64,000 nucleotides of DNA from Olsenella sp. KH3B4 (lineage in GTDB: Bacteria; Actinomycetota; Coriobacteriia; Coriobacteriales; Atopobiaceae), in contig FOHD01000001.1 of the NCBI GenBank assembly GCA_900111695.1, positions 372,001 through 436,000 on the forward strand, read 5' to 3'. A program made the translations under genes and the position numbers. The notes below the pieces were generated by a model, which was not told where the DNA came from, did no database searches, and saw only the letters and a program-made list of their open reading frames with translations. Below are positions 16,631 to 25,609 of the stretch, one piece after another; the first letter of the stretch is position 1, and each line of letters starts with the position of its first letter.

Positions 16631-16772
16631 TTGCCGATAGGTTCCTGATGGTAAGGCCCCGGTATCATGTCCCTAAGCACGTTGAGCAGGCAAAACAGCA
16701 GCGTTCGCTCAACATCGCAGGCACGACGGCACCCCGCACCACCCGTTTGGCACACAAGGGCGAGGAGGACGC

Positions 16773-18158
16773 ATGTCCCAGGAGACCGACCGCACCACAG
16801 ATTCTGGCGAGCCTGACAAGACAACGCCAGCCGCCCACCCACTCGACAGCCTCCCCGTGATATCTGGGGACTCCCCCAGCGCCTCGCCGTCCCTGCCAGG
16901 CGAGACCGCCGAGGAGGACGAGGAGACCCGCAACGCCATGGCGAGCCTCCTCGCCCACCGCAAGAAGCGCCGCCGTAGGAACGTCATCATCGGCGCCATC
17001 GCAGCCTGCGCGGTTCTCGCCGTCCTCGTCTGGACGGTGACCTCCCAGCAGAGTGCGAACGTCCCCGAGGGGCCAACCCTCCAGACCACCCCCGTCATGC
17101 GCGGAGAGTTCACGGACCAGGTGAAGGCCTCCGGAAACGTCCAGCCCATGAGCTCCGTCGTGGTGACACCGGAGGTGGACGGCATCATCTCCGAGGTTTT
17201 CGTCAGCGAGGGAGACTACGTCGAGGCGGGCACCACCCTCCTCACCATCCGCAACGACTCACTCGACAAGGCCGTGCGCGAGGCGGACATCCAGCTGCGC
17301 TCGGCAAAGACGCAGCTCTCCTCCGCCAAGGAGAACTACAACACTGCCTACAAGGCATACTACGCAGACCAGACGGACCTCGCCACGGTGAACTCGGCCG
17401 CCGACGCCGTCGACTCCGCCCAGCTCGCACTCGAGACAGCCCAGTCCGCCTATGACGACGCCGTTGCCACCGCAGACAAGCGCACGGTCACGGCACCGGC
17501 CTCGGGCACGATCGTGGTCATGAACGCCGTCGAGGGCGCCGCCGTGGGCTCCGGGGCAGGCGCTGGTGCCGCCGCCACGGTCTCCTCTGGCTCGCTCATT
17601 ACCATCGGCGACCTCTCGCAGATGACAGTATCGGTGCAGGTGAACGAGATGGACATCTCAAAGGTCTCCGTTGGGCAGGCGGCGCGCGCGACCTTCTCGG
17701 CGCTTCCCAACGTCGAGCTTGATGCCACCGTCACCCGCATTGCCACGGTCTCCTCGGCAGACGCCTCGAGCGCCCTGTCGGGCTACGGCGGAAACGTGGT
17801 CACCTATGCCGTCGATCTTCTCATCCCCAACCCGGATCCGTCGCTCAAGCCAGGCATGACGGCAAGCGTCACCATCTCCTCGACGGACATCCCCGACGCG
17901 CTCATGCTTCCATTGAGCGCCGTAGACGGCGAGGGGGACCAGGCCATGGTGGGCGTTGTTACCGGGCAGGACGATTCCGGCTTCCCCACAACGGAGGCAA
18001 GACACGTCACGGTGCTTGCATCCAACGGAACCATGGCAGCCGTCGAGGGTGACATTGCCGAAGGCGACGAGGTCGTGATAGGCGTGATGCAGGGAGGCGC
18101 GGAGACAGACGCGGACACCATGACCGGCGAGGCATCCTCCTCGAGCTCGGTGGCCTAG
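16773..18158 (+). CDS. MacA/HlyD-like membrane fusion (adaptor) protein
   Basis: The 461-residue protein has an acidic cytosolic N-terminus, one membrane anchor ([20 protein letters not shown], about 70-90), then the adaptor architecture. This is a lipoyl half ([25 protein letters not shown]), a helical coiled-coil hairpin rich in Ala/Gln/Asp (about 165-230), the second lipoyl half ([18 protein letters not shown]) and a beta-barrel domain. Such proteins couple MacB-type ABC permeases to export of peptides, antibiotics or surface molecules. In a Gram-positive it acts without an outer-membrane channel. AGGAGG lies just before the ATG. The next gene starts one base after its stop. Confidence 0.87.
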   Translation: MSQETDRTTDSGEPDKTTPAAHPLDSLPVISGDSPSASPSLPGETAEEDEETRNAMASLLAHRKKRRRRNVIIGAIAACAVLAVLVWTVTSQQSANVPEGPTLQTTPVMRGEFTDQVKASGNVQPMSSVVVTPEVDGIISEVFVSEGDYVEAGTTLLTIRNDSLDKAVREADIQLRSAKTQLSSAKENYNTAYKAYYADQTDLATVNSAADAVDSAQLALETAQSAYDDAVATADKRTVTAPASGTIVVMNAVEGAAVGSGAGAGAAATVSSGSLITIGDLSQMTVSVQVNEMDISKVSVGQAARATFSALPNVELDATVTRIATVSSADASSALSGYGGNVVTYAVDLLIPNPDPSLKPGMTASVTISSTDIPDALMLPLSAVDGEGDQAMVGVVTGQDDSGFPTTEARHVTVLASNGTMAAVEGDIAEGDEVVIGVMQGGAETDADTMTGEASSSSSVA

Positions 18159-18159
18159 C

Positions 18160-18921
18160 ATGGCCTCCCACGTCATCCACGCCGAGAAGGTCTGCCGCAT
18201 CTACTCTTCGGCCGCCGGCCTCACGCCAGCGCTTCGCGGCGTGAGCCTGGACGTCGAGCGCGGAGAGTTTCTCGCCATCATGGGCCCTTCCGGCTCGGGC
18301 AAGTCCACGCTCATGAGCATCCTCGGCTGCCTCGACCGCCCCACGTCCGGACTCTACCTCCTCGAGGGCATCGACGTCTCAAAGCTCACCGACGACGAGC
18401 TGGCACATGTTCGCTCCACGCGGCTTGGCTTTGTCTTCCAGTCATTCAACCTGCTCCCACGTGCCACGGTGCTTCGAAACGTGATGCTTCCCCTGGTCTA
18501 CAGCAGGGGCACCACCGCCGATCGCGAGCTGAGGGCGTGGCAGGCTCTTGCAGAGGTAGGCCTTCCCGAGAGCCTCTACACCCACCGCTCGAACGAGCTT
18601 TCCGGCGGGCAGATGCAACGCGTGGCCATTGCCCGCGCGCTGGTGAACGACCCCGCGCTCATCCTTGCTGACGAACCAACGGGAAATCTCGACTCCGCCA
18701 CCGGAGAGCTGGTCATGCGAACGTTCAGGCGCATGCAGAAACGCGGCAAGACCGTAGTGCTCATCACGCACGACTCGAGTGTCGCAGGCTGGGCGGACCG
18801 CGTGGTGCACATACGAGACGGACGGCTCCTCTCTGACGAGCAGGAGCGCGCCTACGTGGCATCGCTAGCCCGGCGAGAGCGGCAGGCGCTCGACGGCACG
18901 CAGGAGGTGACGGGCGCATGA
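18160..18921 (+). CDS. ABC transporter ATP-binding protein, MacB/LolD type
   Basis: The 253-residue ATPase has Walker [10 protein letters not shown], the Q-loop [21 protein letters not shown], the ABC signature [15 protein letters not shown], Walker [15 protein letters not shown] and the H-loop VVLITHDSS. The RATVL..NVMLPL stretch is typical of the MacB/LolD/FtsE-like group that energises mechanotransmission permeases. It is the middle gene of a three-gene operon with the adaptor (one base gap) and the permease (four-base ATGA overlap). Confidence 0.94.
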   Translation: MASHVIHAEKVCRIYSSAAGLTPALRGVSLDVERGEFLAIMGPSGSGKSTLMSILGCLDRPTSGLYLLEGIDVSKLTDDELAHVRSTRLGFVFQSFNLLPRATVLRNVMLPLVYSRGTTADRELRAWQALAEVGLPESLYTHRSNELSGGQMQRVAIARALVNDPALILADEPTGNLDSATGELVMRTFRRMQKRGKTVVLITHDSSVAGWADRVVHIRDGRLLSDEQERAYVASLARRERQALDGTQEVTGA

Positions 18922-20135
18922 GAATCCGAGACCTCTTCTACGAGACCTTCTCGGCCATCCAGGCAAACCGAGGACGAAGCCTGCTCACAATCCTGGGCAT
19001 TGTCATTGGCATCGCTGCCGTCATCTCCATGACAGCGCTCATAGACGGCGTGAAGGCATCGCTTGTGGGTGAGCTGGGACTTTCCCAGTCACGCACGGTC
19101 ATGATCGACTGCTGGCCTGGTCGTGAGGTCACGATGGATGACATCGCGGCGCTCGAGGCCGGAATGTCTGACGACTACGAGTTCATCACAGCGGCGTCCT
19201 ACAACTCGGGAGCCATCTCCAACGGTGTGACCCAGGAGAACAGCACCCTTCTGGGCGTGGAGCCAGAGTACTTCGAGGCCATGGGCACGAAAGCCATCGC
19301 CGGGCGCGTCATCATGCAGAGCGAGGAGGACGCAGGGTCGCGCGTCATCATGCTCGACCAGGCAATTGCTGAGCGCATGTGGGGATCGGCGGACGAGGCG
19401 GTGGGGCAGAGCGTCCACGTTGGCAACGACGACTACACCGTTGTGGGCGTGGTTGGCAGCTCGGGCATGATGAATGGCTACTCCTTTGTGCCGCTCTCGA
19501 CCATGCAGAAGCGCATGAGCGGCAATACGGGCGTGAGCCAGATCATCGGCTTTGCCCGCGAGGACACGGACATGAGCGGCATTCCCGCACGGACGGAGTC
19601 CTATCTTAGGAGCTACTTCAACCTTCCCGATGAGGACCCCTCGAGCGGCGAGGCGCCCAACTACTACGTGGGCGTCACCACGATGGCCTCGGTCATCGAG
19701 CAGCTCGACTCGACGATGGGGGCGTTCCAGGCACTCATGACCTGCGTCGCTGGCGTTTCCCTCATTGTCGGCGGCATTGGCATCATGAACATGATGCTCA
19801 CCAACGTCACCGAAAGGATCCGCGAGATAGGGCTGAGAAAGGCGCTGGGGGCGCGCCGCGCAGACATCACGTGGCAGTTCTTGCTGGAGTCCATCACGTT
19901 GTGCCTGGTGGGAGGCGCGTTTGGAATAATCCTGGGGTATGCCGGCGCAAACGTGCTGGCGCAGTTTGCCAGCATGTCGAGCGAGATGGGCGGGTTTGCG
20001 GTAACGCCCGTCATCTCCCCCACGGCGGTGGGTCTTGCCTGCGGCATCTGTGTGGGCATCGGCGTGCTCTTTGGATTCTACCCCGCCTGGCGTGCCGCGC
20101 GCCTCGACCCGGTGGAGTCGCTGCGGTACCAGTAG
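18918..20135 (+). CDS. MacB-like ABC transporter permease (FtsX domain)
   Basis: The 405-residue permease has one N-terminal helix ([19 protein letters not shown]), a large extracellular MacB periplasmic-core-like domain (about residues 45-250) and three C-terminal helices of the FtsX domain. The latter include [25 protein letters not shown], split over the membrane boundary, and [20 protein letters not shown] at the end. The start overlaps the ATPase stop by four bases (ATGA). With the adaptor it should form a tripartite exporter; the substrate is unknown. Confidence 0.92.
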   Translation: MRIRDLFYETFSAIQANRGRSLLTILGIVIGIAAVISMTALIDGVKASLVGELGLSQSRTVMIDCWPGREVTMDDIAALEAGMSDDYEFITAASYNSGAISNGVTQENSTLLGVEPEYFEAMGTKAIAGRVIMQSEEDAGSRVIMLDQAIAERMWGSADEAVGQSVHVGNDDYTVVGVVGSSGMMNGYSFVPLSTMQKRMSGNTGVSQIIGFAREDTDMSGIPARTESYLRSYFNLPDEDPSSGEAPNYYVGVTTMASVIEQLDSTMGAFQALMTCVAGVSLIVGGIGIMNMMLTNVTERIREIGLRKALGARRADITWQFLLESITLCLVGGAFGIILGYAGANVLAQFASMSSEMGGFAVTPVISPTAVGLACGICVGIGVLFGFYPAWRAARLDPVESLRYQ

Positions 20136-20177
20136 GGACTGCTCCGTTCCTCCCCTGCCGGCGCCGCGCCATCTGAG

Positions 20178-20292
20178 TTGCCGATACACCTCTGGGATGC
20201 CGATACATCTCTCCTGGGCTGTCGATACACATTCGTATGCCGAACCTGTATCGACCTGCGCGCGATACAGGTTCGCGCACGAATGTGTATCG
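20178..20292. repeat. 70-bp double-hairpin repeat, copy 1, with partial leading units
   Basis: The 70-bp core (20223-20292) is a large palindrome: CGATACACATTCGT pairs with ACGAATGTGTATCG, and inside it CGAACCTGTATCG pairs with CGATACAGGTTCG. Two shorter units beginning TGCCGATACA precede it (from 20178 and 20199). A near-identical core in the same orientation is found at 20983-21052, beyond the DUF4160 cassette. Confidence 0.85.
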
Positions 20293-20368
20293 CCGCGGCA
20301 ATTCGGCAGCGACGAGAAAGATGGCGCGGCATTGGGTATGCTTTTCCTAGTTTCGGAAGGAGGCCGCC

Positions 20369-20635
20369 ATGCTGTGGGAATATGCCCGCTTAGATGACGA
20401 GACGAGAATAGCCTGCTCAGCCACTCGGGCCGATGGGACGGTTCGCGTGGTTGTCGAGCGCCCAAGAGATGGGGGTCTCGACTCAGCGGAATGCCTTCTC
20501 CCCCAGTGCCGCTGGAAGGACGTGGATGGATTCTCAACGACCGAGCTTGAGTTTCTCACGGACTTCTTGCACAACAACGCCCCCCTCATCTTCGATATGG
20601 CCGAGCGGCACTCAGGCGAGAGGAACATCGCATAA
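20369..20635 (+). CDS. Small protein partner of DUF4160, 88 aa
   Basis: The protein (MLWEYARLDDETRIACSATR...) has no recognised domain. It is acidic and soluble, with two or three cysteines and a helical C-terminal half. GGAAGGAGG six bases before the ATG is one of the strongest ribosome binding sites in the window. Its stop overlaps the start of the DUF4160 gene (TAATG), so the two are translated together. The layout is that of small two-gene modules suspected to be toxin-antitoxin systems; that role is inferred only from arrangement. Confidence 0.75.
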   Translation: MLWEYARLDDETRIACSATRADGTVRVVVERPRDGGLDSAECLLPQCRWKDVDGFSTTELEFLTDFLHNNAPLIFDMAERHSGERNIA

Positions 20636-20910
20636 TGCCAAAGATACTCGTCTTTGGCACATTCGTGCTGTACTTTTGGGCTGGCGAGAATAACGAGCCA
20701 ATCCATGTGCATGTTGGCGTAAGACGCCCAGCAGACGGTGACGCCAAATTCTGGTTGACCAATGACGGCGGGTGCATCGTTGCCCGACCAGGCGACCTCT
20801 CGAAGAGGGACCTACGAGACATCCAGCGTTTTATCGTCCAGAACCACGCCTACATCGTGAGCAAATGGGTGGAGTTTTACGAGGGGATTGAGCCTCGCTT
20901 CTATCAGTAA
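20635..20910 (+). CDS. DUF4160-domain protein, 91 aa
   Basis: The sequence matches the DUF4160 pattern: an N-terminal MPKILVFGTFVLYFWAGENN, then PIHVHVGVR, the DAKFWLTND block, DLSKRDLRDIQRFIVQNHAYIV and a final W-x3-F-E element. The HVHV histidines and the KFWL strand are the conserved core. Members usually occur with a second small gene, often DUF2442, in cassettes thought to be mobile or toxin-antitoxin-like; biochemical function is not established. Start is coupled to the preceding gene through TAATG. Confidence 0.85.
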   Translation: MPKILVFGTFVLYFWAGENNEPIHVHVGVRRPADGDAKFWLTNDGGCIVARPGDLSKRDLRDIQRFIVQNHAYIVSKWVEFYEGIEPRFYQ

Positions 20911-20982
20911 TTGAAATGCGGGCTACCTGCTCACCTTGCCGGCTGCTAATGTGACGGGCGTGTGAGTCGACTTGACACAAAT

Positions 20983-21052
20983 TGATACACATTCGTATGC
21001 CGAACCTGTATCGACCTGCGCGCGATACAGATTCGTGCACGAATGTGTATCG
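20983..21052. repeat. 70-bp double-hairpin repeat, copy 2
   Basis: This copy differs from 20223-20292 at only a few positions (for example TGATACAC for CGATACAC, GATTCGTG for GGTTCGCG) and keeps both nested stems. It is in the same orientation, so the DUF4160 cassette lies between direct repeats 690 bases apart. Both copies are followed by CCGCGG. Confidence 0.85.
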
Positions 21053-21132
21053 CCGCGGTATCGCCGCGGCACCGCTAGGGCGAGAAGAGCCTCGGCGGCG
21101 GGGCTTGCCCCCGCGACAACCCAGCCAGCTTC

Positions 21133-22074
21133 CTACGTCATCCTGGACCCGTCGGCAAACTGCTGGCGGAGCACCTGGTCAAAGCCGAGAATGGCAGACC
21201 ACACGTGGCCTGCGGAGCGCCACGCCACCGAGAGCGGATAGCTCATCTCCTCTCCCAGGTGAATGACGCGCATGCCAGCCGCCTCGGGATCGGCGAAGGA
21301 GGTGGCGACAAGCTCGGAGGGCACAAAGCACGCCCCCACACCGCGCAACGCCAGGGCCATGAGCGTCTCGGAGTTCTTCGACACCACGCGCACCTCGGGC
21401 GAGATGCCCGCCTCGGCAAGCTTGCGCCGCGAGAACTCGCCGGGTACGTCCTTCTCGCCCATGAGAAGGAACGGGCAAGCCGCAAGCCCCTCTATCGAAC
21501 CCGTGGCCTCGCAGGCTGCGGCCACGCGCTCCGCCTCCTCGCCGTAGAGGTCCTCGAGCAGAGACCGCGCAACGATGAGCACGACCTCCTCGCGAAAGAG
21601 CTGGTGTACCTCGAGGCCTGGTACACGCTCCGCGACGGTGGCCACGACCATGTCGAGCCGGCCCTCCCCCAGCTCTTCGACAAGCTCGTCGTTCTCGCCC
21701 TCGAAGAGCGCGATGGAGATGTGGGGGTGCGCCCGCTGGTACATGGCAATGGCGCGCGGCATGATGATGTGGCCGCGCGTGGCGGTGACACCCACGCGGA
21801 TCCTGCCTCGGTCGTTGTGCGCGATGTCGCGGAACTCCTGGCCCATGGCGCGCTGCTCGGCCTGGAAGCGTCGCGCATAGGCGAGATATTCCTCGCCCGC
21901 GTAGGTGAGCGAGAGCGGGACGGTGCGCTCGACGAGCTTCACCCCAAGCTCGCGTTCGGCGGCGGCAACGCTTGCCGAGAGGGTCTGCTGGCTCACGTGC
22001 ATGAGGCCAGCCGCACGCGTGAAGCTTCGTTCCTCTGCGACGGCGACGAAGTAGTCCATGGTCTGAAAGTTCAC
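21133..22074 (-). CDS. LysR-family regulator, divergent to the NhaC-type antiporter
   Basis: The 313-residue protein has the LysR helix-turn-helix (MNFQTMDYFVAVAEERSFTR, HVSQQTLSASVAAAERELG) and a full co-inducer domain (GRIRVGVTATRGHIIMPRAI...). The divergent arrangement with the transporter at 22257, with 182 bases between starts, is the standard layout for a LysR regulator and its target. The AT-rich intergenic region would hold the binding sites. It is not closely similar to the other LysR protein at 1720-2739. Confidence 0.9.
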   Translation of the reverse strand: MNFQTMDYFVAVAEERSFTRAAGLMHVSQQTLSASVAAAERELGVKLVERTVPLSLTYAGEEYLAYARRFQAEQRAMGQEFRDIAHNDRGRIRVGVTATRGHIIMPRAIAMYQRAHPHISIALFEGENDELVEELGEGRLDMVVATVAERVPGLEVHQLFREEVVLIVARSLLEDLYGEEAERVAAACEATGSIEGLAACPFLLMGEKDVPGEFSRRKLAEAGISPEVRVVSKNSETLMALALRGVGACFVPSELVATSFADPEAAGMRVIHLGEEMSYPLSVAWRSAGHVWSAILGFDQVLRQQFADGSRMT

Positions 22075-22186
22075 GACTCAGCACCCCTCAGCACAATTCA
22101 TGCATGCAGCAGCACCGCCACTGCGCGTTTTTCCTGCTGAGTCCATATTACAAAATGATTTAGTGATTCATACCATATTAATCAGT

Positions 22187-22215
22187 TTGACTTGGTTGTC
22201 ATGCGTCCATAGTGT
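22187..22215 (+). promoter_or_regulatory. Putative promoter of the NhaC-type antiporter
   Basis: TTGACT and TAGTGT are separated by 17 bases. Initiation near 22222 would make the in-frame ATG at 22221 untranslatable and supports the start at 22257. Confidence 0.5.
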
Positions 22216-22256
22216 TTCTCATGCCTTGGAAGGACGCGCTGAGAAGGACGAGGGAC

Positions 22257-23636
22257 ATGGCAGAGACGGCAACGCTTGGGGTGTTTGCGGGAATGCTCGT
22301 GGCGGGCACTGCCTTTGGGGTTCCCCTGGCAGCAATACTCGCAGCCGGGTTTGTGCTCTTCCTCGCCTACGGCATACGCCATGGCACCAGACTCCCCGAG
22401 CTGCTGCGTGCCGGCGCGTCATCCATGCGCTCCGTTGCCTCCATGCTCGCCCTCTTTGTGATTGCCGGTGCGCTCGCCGCGTCATGGCGCGCCTCCGGCA
22501 CCATCGCTGCGATCGTGAGCTGGTCTTCCTCTCTCATCCAGCCGTCCGCCGCCGTACTTGCGGCGTTTCTCCTCTGCTGCCTCATGTCGCTCCTCATGGG
22601 CACGGCCTTTGGCACGGCAGCCACGATGGGCGTCATCTGCATGGCCGTCTCACACGCCATGGGAGCAGACGAGCTGGTCACCGGTGGCGCGGTGCTCGCC
22701 GGCTGCTACTTTGGCGACCGCTGCTCCCCGCTCTCGGGAAGCGCCGTCCTGGTGTCAAAGCTCACGAGCACGAGTCTCTACGACAACGTGCGTCGCATGC
22801 TGCGGACCGGCCTCGTGCCGTTTCTCGTCGCCTGCGCTGCGTACCTCGCGATGGGCATGCAGGCAAAGGGAGGTCCCAACGCAGCAGGCGTAGCGGCGGC
22901 TCTAGCCGAGAAGTTCTCGCTTTCTTGGCTTGTGATCCTCCCGGCGGCGCTGGTCGTGGCGCTCTCGCTCGCCCGCGTGAACGTGCTGGTTGCCATGGCT
23001 GCGAGCCTGGGCGTGGCATGTGTGGTGTGCGTTGGTGTGCAGGGAGTCTCGCCTGCTGACCTGCCACAACTTCTCGTCTTTGGCTACCACGTCGCAGACC
23101 CTGCGGTGGCGCCACTCATCGACGGCGGCGGGGTCGTCTCGATGGCCAACGTGACGCTCGTGGTGGGCATCTCGTCCACCTATGCGGGCATCTTCAAGAG
23201 GACGGGGCTGCTCGACGGCGCCGTAGGCGTAGTCACGGGCTTCTCGCGCCGCTCCACCCCGTTCATGGGGGTGCTGGCAACGAGCGTAGTCTCGTGCATG
23301 GTCGCGTGCAACCAGACGCTTGCCATCATGCTCACCGACCAGCTGTGCCGCCGCACCGAGGGCACGGGAAGTGCCCTTGCGCTTGACCTCGAGAACAGCG
23401 TGGTCATCGTGAGCCCGCTCGTGCCGTGGTCAATCTCCAACATAGCCGTGCTCTCGAGCGTGGGGGCACCGGCACTGAGCATCGTGGCGGCGACGTTCTG
23501 CTACCTGCTGCCGCTATGGACCCTGGCGATAAGCATCTGGCAGCGCAGGCGCCCCGAGTTTCCCGACAGCAAACCCGCTCAGCTCCTCGGCCTCACGCCC
23601 GCCGACGACGTGCGGAGGATGCCCGCCGCGGCGTAG
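22257..23636 (+). CDS. NhaC-family Na+/H+ antiporter-like transporter
   Basis: The roughly 459-residue membrane protein has about eleven helices and the NhaC hallmarks GTAFGTAATMGVICMAVSHA, AGCYFGDRCSPLSGSAVLVS and a second repeat CNQTLAIMLT / VIVSPLVPWSISN. Family members exchange Na+ with protons, or organic anions such as malate for lactate. ATG at 22257 is chosen because AAGGA lies eight bases upstream and a promoter overlaps the earlier in-frame starts (GTG 22212, ATG 22221). The divergent LysR gene is the likely regulator. The substrate cannot be told from sequence. Confidence 0.85.
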   Translation: MAETATLGVFAGMLVAGTAFGVPLAAILAAGFVLFLAYGIRHGTRLPELLRAGASSMRSVASMLALFVIAGALAASWRASGTIAAIVSWSSSLIQPSAAVLAAFLLCCLMSLLMGTAFGTAATMGVICMAVSHAMGADELVTGGAVLAGCYFGDRCSPLSGSAVLVSKLTSTSLYDNVRRMLRTGLVPFLVACAAYLAMGMQAKGGPNAAGVAAALAEKFSLSWLVILPAALVVALSLARVNVLVAMAASLGVACVVCVGVQGVSPADLPQLLVFGYHVADPAVAPLIDGGGVVSMANVTLVVGISSTYAGIFKRTGLLDGAVGVVTGFSRRSTPFMGVLATSVVSCMVACNQTLAIMLTDQLCRRTEGTGSALALDLENSVVIVSPLVPWSISNIAVLSSVGAPALSIVAATFCYLLPLWTLAISIWQRRRPEFPDSKPAQLLGLTPADDVRRMPAAA

Positions 23637-23637
23637 A

Positions 23638-23874
23638 TACGGGATTCCGTACGAGACGCGCCCTCCGGAGAAGAAATGACGCCGAAGCAGGGGTTTCATA
23701 CGGGTTTCCGTACGAGACGCGCCCTCCGGCGAGGAATTGACGCCGCAGCAGGGGTTCCCGAGGCAATCACGTACGAAACACCCCTTCCGGCGCCGAATTC
23801 TCGCCGAAGCTGAGGTCCCGTACACAGTCGTTGCATAAACGTACCCTCCGGCGTCAACAGGGCGCCGGAGGGCA
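23638..23874 (+). repeat. Tandem array of about four 60-bp hairpin units, left flank of hexuronide island
   Basis: Units start near 23638, 23699, 23761 and 23821. Typical content is GGGATTCCGTACGAGA, GCGCCCTCCGGCGAGGAATT, GACGCCG and GGGGTTCCCG. Each unit contains a CCCTCCGGCG...CGCCGgaggg-type stem. The last unit's perfect stem (23844-23853 with 23863-23872) works as a terminator for the converging minus-strand transporter. A second array with the same unit order is at 36077-36249. Spacers are not unique, so this is not CRISPR. Confidence 0.8.
23844..23872 (-). terminator. Terminator of the GPH symporter operon end
   Basis: CCCTCCGGCG pairs with CGCCGGAGGG around a nine-base loop; TACGTTTATG follows on the minus strand. 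It is the last unit of the tandem array. Confidence 0.6.
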
Positions 23875-23919
23875 CTAACACACCTCGAAAGCGGAGAAGA
23901 CAAGGGCGACGTCGGGCCG

Positions 23920-25533
23920 TTACTTCTCGGCAGCAGCCCCCACAACGTCCTCGGCACTGCTCCAACGCTCCATTGCCTCCTCGACGGGCATGCCCGCCTC
24001 GATGGCCGCCTTTCGGGTACCGTTGACGGCCTGGATCTCCTCCATGCGCTTGCCTGTGAGGCTGTACCCCTTCATGGCAACAAGTGTGAGCACCCAGGCA
24101 ATCATCGGGATCACGCAGAAGAGGACGATGGTCAGCCCCTTCATGCCGGGAACGTAGGCAGTCGTGGTGTCCGGCAGGTGATTGAGCCCCACGGCGAGAA
24201 GGGCGATGCCCACGACCGTGGTGGAAAGCGAGCTCACGAGCTTGTCCACGAACGAGAAGAGCGTGCCAATGACGCCGGGAGCATAGTTGCCGGACCTGAA
24301 CATCTCGTAGTCCGAGACGTCGGCGATCATCGGGATGGCCATATCGGCCGTCGAATAGTACGCGCCGTAACCAAGGCCGTACAGCACGATGAACGCGATG
24401 GTGTACGCATTGAGCGTGAGGTGGAAGCCGCCGTCGGTCGAGAAGATCGAGAGCGTGAGGTCGGGGTTGCCGGGCTGCCACGCCATGAGCAGACCGCAGA
24501 CGCCCAGGTAGAGCAGAAGCGCCATGCTCGTGAAGGTGACGAGCGTCTTCTTCTGGCCGGCCTTCTGCGAGAGGCGAAGCCCTCCCAGGAAGAATGGCGC
24601 GCTAAAGGCGTAGCCCAGGACGTACATGGGCAGGTAGAGCCCGTTGTAGTTGCCCATCATGCAGCTGTAGAGCAGGATGCCCACGCTGGTGTTCGTTGCC
24701 ACGGCGAAGGCGAACTTGGTGCCGGACGCGGCAACGATAAGGCGCTTGAGCTCGTGGTTGTGCTTGAAGATCTGCACGTAGTCGTGGACCTTGAGCTGCG
24801 TCTTCGAGCTCTTGCCTCCCAGGCCCCAGAACTCGGGGCGGTCCTTGCCGGCTATGCCAACAACCGCAAGGGCGGTGAGCGCGGCAGAGAGGCAAATCAC
24901 GAGCGGGATGAGGATGTTGAAGAACTCCTCGGTCCTAAAGCCAACGACGCCGCCGACAAGGCTTGCCACCGCCATGGTCACGCCCATGCCAACCAGGGAC
25001 GCAATCGTGTTGAAGAGCGTGAACGTGGGGCGCTGCTTGGGGTCGTTCGTAAGGCAGGTCTGTCCCGAGCGCGTGCAGGACGTCTGGATGGAGTAGCCCA
25101 CCATGAGCAAAATGTAGAAGAGGGTGTAGACCACGTACTTTGCCGCCGTCGCGTCTGCGGGGATGAGCCTCGTGCCATAGAAGAGGCACAGAGAGCTCAC
25201 GATCATGACCACGTTGCCCAGGACCATGAACGGCCGGAACTTGCCAAAGCGTGTCTGCGTCCAGTCGATGAGCATGCCCACGACAGGGTCGATGAAGGCG
25301 TCGAGCGCCCGCGTGACCGTCACCATGGTCGTCGCGAAGGCAAGGAGCAGGCCCAGCACGCCCTCGGCGTAGTAGGCGATGTAGTTCATGAGCAGGACAT
25401 AGTACACGTTCGTCGCGCCGTTGTTGAACGGGAACAGCACGAGCTGGTAGAGCTTCGCGCGATTGAGAGACGTCTCGCCCGCTCCGGGTTCCAAGCCATC
25501 TTGGCGGTTCTGGCCTTCTTTGCTTGCCATCAT
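23920..25533 (-). CDS. GPH-family sugar/glycoside:cation symporter (MFS-like)
   Basis: The 537-residue transporter has twelve predicted helices and the glycoside-pentoside-hexuronide signature: DAFIDPVVGMLIDWTQTRFGKFRPFMVLG between helices 2 and 3, and ADVSDYEMFRSG in the second half. Family members (MelB, UidB, XynB) import glycosides with Na+ or H+. Being the third gene after GH3 and GH2 hydrolases in a hexuronate cluster, it probably imports a beta-glucuronide or a short uronic-acid oligosaccharide. ATG at 25533 (or the adjacent ATG at 25530) lies 76 bases after the GH3 stop; an upstream frame extension overlapping GH3 was rejected. Confidence 0.9.
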   Translation of the reverse strand: MMASKEGQNRQDGLEPGAGETSLNRAKLYQLVLFPFNNGATNVYYVLLMNYIAYYAEGVLGLLLAFATTMVTVTRALDAFIDPVVGMLIDWTQTRFGKFRPFMVLGNVVMIVSSLCLFYGTRLIPADATAAKYVVYTLFYILLMVGYSIQTSCTRSGQTCLTNDPKQRPTFTLFNTIASLVGMGVTMAVASLVGGVVGFRTEEFFNILIPLVICLSAALTALAVVGIAGKDRPEFWGLGGKSSKTQLKVHDYVQIFKHNHELKRLIVAASGTKFAFAVATNTSVGILLYSCMMGNYNGLYLPMYVLGYAFSAPFFLGGLRLSQKAGQKKTLVTFTSMALLLYLGVCGLLMAWQPGNPDLTLSIFSTDGGFHLTLNAYTIAFIVLYGLGYGAYYSTADMAIPMIADVSDYEMFRSGNYAPGVIGTLFSFVDKLVSSLSTTVVGIALLAVGLNHLPDTTTAYVPGMKGLTIVLFCVIPMIAWVLTLVAMKGYSLTGKRMEEIQAVNGTRKAAIEAGMPVEEAMERWSSAEDVVGAAAEK

Positions 25534-25609
25534 TCTCACTTTCACATGGTACTGACGTTGCGTTCGGGGCCGCCCACGCAAAGAATGCGTGGGCGGCAAA
25601 GAGAGGGGA

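Noticed and set aside
23638..23874. CRISPR-like array
   Set aside because: The repeated unit itself makes up nearly all of the 60-bp period, there are no unique spacers, and no cas gene is nearby.
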